A stretch of DNA of 64,000 nt from G942493375 sp942493375. GTDB lineage: Bacteria > Armatimonadota > UBA5829. A model generated the notes under the pieces. That model ran no database searches. It was not told the DNA's origin and worked only from the letters and a program-made list of their open reading frames with translations. The stretch covers positions 6,386,001-6,450,000 of the forward strand of contig OW818698.1 of NCBI GenBank assembly GCA_942493375.1. Direction: 5' to 3'. Each line of letters begins with the position of its first letter. Within the stretch, counting starts at the first letter, position 1. Positions 60,546 through 64,000 of this stretch are shown here, in pieces. The position numbers were made by a program, and so were the translations under genes.

Positions 60546-62072
60546 ATGCTGTTTAGTGAGATCGCAAGAGTATTCGGATCTTGTGTCAAATCCTTTCCGG
60601 TTCTGAATACTATAACTGGGATAAATGGTTCCAGTAAAAATGATATGGATGTCGAGGTCACCGGAGTATGCTACGACAGTCGTAGAGTAAAATCCGGTGA
60701 CCTTTTTGTTGCTGTACAAGGCGGCAGTTTTGATGGGCATGAATATGTTGAAACTGCACGTAAAGCTGGTGCTTCTGCATTCATTGTAGAGAAAAGTATT
60801 CAGTTTTTAGACGATTGCAATATTCCATATATAGTTGTTCCTGATGGCCGCAGAGCAATGGGTGAAGCAGCTGCTGCATTTTATGACTACCCCACGCGCA
60901 AGCTTAAACTTGTTGGTGTGACTGGGACAAGTGGGAAAACAACTGTAACTCATCTTATTAGAGCTATATTTGGGGCAAATGGTATTAAAGCTGGTTTTGT
61001 TGGTACCCTTGGCGCTATGGCTGGTGATAAGCCAATGCCTACAGAGCACACAACACCCGAATCTGCTGATGTGCAGTATTTATTAGCTGAGATGGTGAAA
61101 GAGGGTGTGGAAGTGGTCGCAATGGAGACCAGTTCACATGGATTGTATCAGGGAAGAACTCATGCATGCGAATTTGACTGCGGTGTTTTTACAAACATTG
61201 CAAGAGACCACTTAGACTTCCACGAAACACTCGAAGCCTATCTGGATGCCAAACTAATCCTGTTCAGGGATTACCCACCTCGATCTTCAAAACACTTTAC
61301 CGGGATTATTAATGCCGATGATCACGCGTATATGCAAGTAAAGGAAGCGTGTGCTGGTGATGTTCTCAGTTTCTCAGTTGATGGAACTGGGGATCTGGCT
61401 GCGTCCGATGTCTGCGTAGGTACGCAAACGGTTGACTATACGCTTTCAATTAATGGTGAAAAATCGCATATTCATCTGGGTATCGGTGGAGCTTTTAACG
61501 TTTATAATTCTCTGGCGGCTGCCGGAGTAGCATTGACGTTAGGTCTGGATACAAAGCAGATTGCTGCAGGGCTTGCTCAGGCTACTTGTGTGCCTGGCAG
61601 ATTTGAGTCAGTCGACTGCGGGCAGGACTTTGGGGTTATTGTAGACTATGCTCATACTCCGGATGAACTGGAGAATGTGCTAAACACTGCTTCCAGTTTG
61701 CCACACAAGCATCTTATTGCTGTTTTTGGGTGTGGTGGTGACAGAGATCGGGGCAAAAGGCCGATAATGGGTGACATAGCTTCGGATATTGCTGACTTCA
61801 CTGTAGTTACATCAGATAACCCACGTTCCGAGAATCCTGATACAATTATTCAAGAGATATTGAAAGGTATTGAAAACAAGAATATGGCCTCTGTCCGTGT
61901 AAATCCGGACCGACGGGAAGCTATTAGAACGGCCATTCATATGGCTACTCCCGGCGACATCGTCGTAATAGCAGGAAAAGGACATGAGAACTATCAGATA
62001 CTGGCGGACCGCACAATACATTTTGATGATAGAGAAGTGGCCCGTGAGATACTTCGGGAACTGAGGAGTTAG
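60546..62072 (+). CDS. murE: UDP-MurNAc-tripeptide synthetase MurE
   Basis: A 508-residue Mur ligase that adds the third stem-peptide residue. The N-terminal domain has VCYDSRRVKSGDLFVA; the ATP site is GVTGTSGKTT; the centre has TTPESADVQYLL and METSSHGL; and the C-terminal domain has the DNPRSE motif associated with meso-diaminopimelate specificity. GGAAAGGAG precedes the ATG. Its stop directly abuts the murF ATG (TAGATG). Confidence 0.95.
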   Translation: MLFSEIARVFGSCVKSFPVLNTITGINGSSKNDMDVEVTGVCYDSRRVKSGDLFVAVQGGSFDGHEYVETARKAGASAFIVEKSIQFLDDCNIPYIVVPDGRRAMGEAAAAFYDYPTRKLKLVGVTGTSGKTTVTHLIRAIFGANGIKAGFVGTLGAMAGDKPMPTEHTTPESADVQYLLAEMVKEGVEVVAMETSSHGLYQGRTHACEFDCGVFTNIARDHLDFHETLEAYLDAKLILFRDYPPRSSKHFTGIINADDHAYMQVKEACAGDVLSFSVDGTGDLAASDVCVGTQTVDYTLSINGEKSHIHLGIGGAFNVYNSLAAAGVALTLGLDTKQIAAGLAQATCVPGRFESVDCGQDFGVIVDYAHTPDELENVLNTASSLPHKHLIAVFGCGGDRDRGKRPIMGDIASDIADFTVVTSDNPRSENPDTIIQEILKGIENKNMASVRVNPDRREAIRTAIHMATPGDIVVIAGKGHENYQILADRTIHFDDREVAREILRELRS

Positions 62073-63443
62073 ATGCAACCAATTAAAGCTAAGGAACTTC
62101 TCAAAGCTGTCAGCGGGGAGTTATTATCTGGGGATTTGGATGTCAAGATCACCGGAGTCAGTACCGATACACGGACTCTGCAGCCGGGTGATCTTTTCTT
62201 CGCTCTTACCGGAACTGGTTCTGATGGTCACAAGTTTTTGGCTGATGCGCTGATGAAAGGTGCTTCCGGAGTGGTGGTTTCCCGCAAAGTTGAAGCCCGA
62301 GTAATGACACTGCGTGTGGATGACACATTGGTGGCGTTGGGACAGCTTGCAGCTTATTACAGATCGAAATTCAGCCCGGTGGTGATCGGAGTTACCGGTA
62401 GTGTTGGGAAGACTACTACTAAAGAAATGATTGCTGCGGTTTGTGCATCGCGAGGACCGGTTCTTAAGAACGAAGGCAATTTTAATAATGAAATAGGACT
62501 TCCTTTGACACTTTTAAACCTTGCAAGCAGGCATAAAACGGCTGTTGTAGAGATGGCGATGCGTGGACCTGAGCAGATTTCGTATCTGGCTAAAATTGCA
62601 GCCCCATCAATAGGTGTGATTACCAATATTCATATGTCCCATATCGAACTGTTGGGATCGATGGATGCCATAGCTAATGCAAAGGGTGAATTGCTTGATT
62701 ACCTGTCTGCTGACAGCACTGCTGTGTTGAATGCAGATGACGCGTATTTTGAGAGATTTAAGTTACGGGCAAAATCCCGGGTAGTATCATTTGGAGAGAG
62801 TCCACAGGCTGACATAAGGGCTGTATCCTGCGGTTTGGATTCGATGGGTTGCTGTCGTTTCGATGTGATCACTCCCAGAGGGAAATTCGAAGTCCGTTTA
62901 CCTGTACCTGGTGAACATAATATCAAGGATGCGCTGGCAGCAATAGCGATAGGGGAGATTCTGGAAATCGACCATGATGCTATCAGGACTGCATTAGCCA
63001 AGTTTAAGGCTCCTGAAAAGCGCTCGAATGTGGTTCCATCAAGGCACGGATTTGTAGTGATTGATGACACATATAACGCTTCTCCGGTATCTGTATTGAG
63101 CGCGCTCAAGACACTGGCCATGATGGAAGGCGATCGAAAAATTGCCATTCTCGGTGATATGCTGGAACTGGGTGATATGGCCCTTGATGCTCATATAGAT
63201 GTCGGAAGCCAAGTCCATAGGATGGGAGTAGATACACTGGTTGTAGTCGGTGACCTAGGTAAGTTGATTGCCAGAGGCGCGATCGATGCAGGTATGCCTA
63301 TATCGAAAGTCTTTGAATTTGAGGATAGCACACAAGTAGCAAAGGAACTTGCGGGTATGCTGAAAGAACGGGATGTAGTCCTGGTAAAAGGTTCTCGGGC
63401 AATGAAAATGGAGAGAATCGTGGAGGGGTTAGTTGCAGTATAG
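62073..63443 (+). CDS. murF: UDP-MurNAc-tripeptide D-Ala-D-Ala ligase MurF
   Basis: A 456-residue Mur ligase adding D-alanyl-D-alanine to complete the stem peptide. Domains: N-terminal VSTDTRTLQPGDLFFAL, central ATP site GVTGSVGKTTTKEM, NEGNFNNEIGLPLTLL and MAMRGPEQISYLA, C-terminal DDTYNASPVSVLSAL. It starts directly after murE, and the mraY start lies inside its last codons. Confidence 0.95.
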   Translation: MQPIKAKELLKAVSGELLSGDLDVKITGVSTDTRTLQPGDLFFALTGTGSDGHKFLADALMKGASGVVVSRKVEARVMTLRVDDTLVALGQLAAYYRSKFSPVVIGVTGSVGKTTTKEMIAAVCASRGPVLKNEGNFNNEIGLPLTLLNLASRHKTAVVEMAMRGPEQISYLAKIAAPSIGVITNIHMSHIELLGSMDAIANAKGELLDYLSADSTAVLNADDAYFERFKLRAKSRVVSFGESPQADIRAVSCGLDSMGCCRFDVITPRGKFEVRLPVPGEHNIKDALAAIAIGEILEIDHDAIRTALAKFKAPEKRSNVVPSRHGFVVIDDTYNASPVSVLSALKTLAMMEGDRKIAILGDMLELGDMALDAHIDVGSQVHRMGVDTLVVVGDLGKLIARGAIDAGMPISKVFEFEDSTQVAKELAGMLKERDVVLVKGSRAMKMERIVEGLVAV

Positions 63444-64000
63444 CAAAACTCTGGATGCAACGATTTTTATGCTCTTCGCATTCTTGATTAGCATGGTTAC
63501 AGGACCGTTTATCATACGCGCATTGCGACGTCTTAAGTTGGGACAGGTTATAAGCGCAGATGGTCCACAGTCACATGCCACCAAAGAGGGAACCCCAACT
63601 ATGGGGGGCCTGATTTTTATTTCTGGCGGCTTGTTGATACCCCTGATAATAATGGCGTTGCCTAGTGGCGGCTACCACAAAAACACTGATTTCCTAGCAA
63701 CATTATGTCTGGTATTGGCATATGCAGCAATTGGCCTGGCTGACGATTACCTGACAATACGACCGATCAAAGGTGTCCGTGGTATAGCCAGTAAACCTAA
63801 GGCCGCGATCCAGTTTGTGGTTGCAGTGTTATTCGTGGTTTGGCTGGCAATGAGTCGTCCTACAGACCAGAATGTATTGATGGTTGGTCATTTCAAACTG
63901 CTATCCGGGATACCCTACTATATATTCGCTGTGCTGTTCATAACTGGGATGGCTAACTTCGTAAATATTTCTGACGGCCTGGATGGGTTGGTTTCAAGCC
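63433..64000 (+). CDS. mraY: Phospho-MurNAc-pentapeptide transferase MraY, cut by window end
   Basis: The first 189 residues of MraY, which attaches the cell-wall precursor to undecaprenyl phosphate. It has membrane segments near 12-30, 50-70 and further on, KEGTPTMGGLIF, the catalytic pair in LADDYL and NFVNISDGLDGL. The start is best placed at TTG 63433, overlapping murF by 11 bases, with GGAGGGG five bases upstream; the first in-frame ATG (63469) would remove the N-terminal residues before the first helix. Confidence 0.92.
   Translation, partial: MQYSKTLDATIFMLFAFLISMVTGPFIIRALRRLKLGQVISADGPQSHATKEGTPTMGGLIFISGGLLIPLIIMALPSGGYHKNTDFLATLCLVLAYAAIGLADDYLTIRPIKGVRGIASKPKAAIQFVVAVLFVVWLAMSRPTDQNVLMVGHFKLLSGIPYYIFAVLFITGMANFVNISDGLDGLVSS

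Overview
The window is a stretch of a bacterial chromosome of about 45% G+C (by eye). It carries a bacterial division and cell-wall cluster whose MurE has the DNPR motif linked to meso-diaminopimelate. It also carries a complete carbon monoxide dehydrogenase/acetyl-CoA synthase (CODH/ACS) operon, an archaeal-type split glutamate synthase, a CheC/CheD/CheX-type chemotaxis cluster, and several secreted proteins related to polysaccharide metabolism. This suggests an anaerobic, motile bacterium using the Wood-Ljungdahl carbonyl branch. An uncultured Armatimonadota-like lineage would fit, but that is inference and I cannot settle the phylum from the sequence alone.

Layout. 1-7,850: the end of a cheR-like gene, a major facilitator transporter, a secreted protein with Met-Pro-Gly repeats, an MrfA-type DUF1998 helicase, YjbQ, and a lipoprotein with similar Met-Pro-Gly repeats. 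8,237-21,106: the Wood-Ljungdahl operon in the order cooC1, a MetE-like core methionine synthase, cooC2, cooS/acsA, a fused acsB-acsD gene, acsC, acsV, and a homocysteine methyltransferase-domain gene. 21,334-22,950: a secreted Ig-like repeat protein. 23,659-30,967: cheA, cheR, cheY, cheX, fliM, cheC, cheD, cheB. 31,085-38,309 (minus strand): a degenerate GH94-like protein, then the glutamate synthase operon (ferredoxin, FAD oxidoreductase, glutaminase, FMN and GXGXG subunits). 38,500-40,990: a repeat-rich interval around a hypothetical gene and an SPFH/prohibitin gene. 40,991-53,530: a DUF4838 protein, five tandem paralogous membrane-anchored proteins with a pseudopilin-like C-terminus, a GH42-like protein and a small membrane protein. 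53,730-55,067 (minus): glutamate dehydrogenase. 56,175-64,000: mraZ, rsmH, ftsL, ftsI, murE, murF, mraY (cut by the window end).

How the genes work together. CooS reduces CO2 to CO. The A-cluster half of the fused protein joins CO, CoA and a methyl group carried by the corrinoid protein (fused AcsD domain plus AcsC). AcsV re-reduces inactive corrinoid, and the two CooC ATPases probably insert nickel. No acsE-type methyltransferase is present, but two unrelated homocysteine methyltransferase-type proteins are, which suggests that methyl-corrinoid protein also feeds methionine synthesis. Glutamate synthase and glutamate dehydrogenase give two ammonia assimilation routes, each with its own recognisable promoter and leader.

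Most unusual points: the AcsB-AcsD fusion with what looks like a second AcsD tail inside the linker; the FtsI homologue with a duplicated N-terminal module; the five-gene paralogue array; a structured leader with an intrinsic terminator before the glutamate synthase operon; a perfect operator-like palindrome at the gdhA promoter; MraZ-box-like repeats downstream of the mraZ promoter; and three families of intergenic inverted repeats, one with base changes matched in both hairpin arms.
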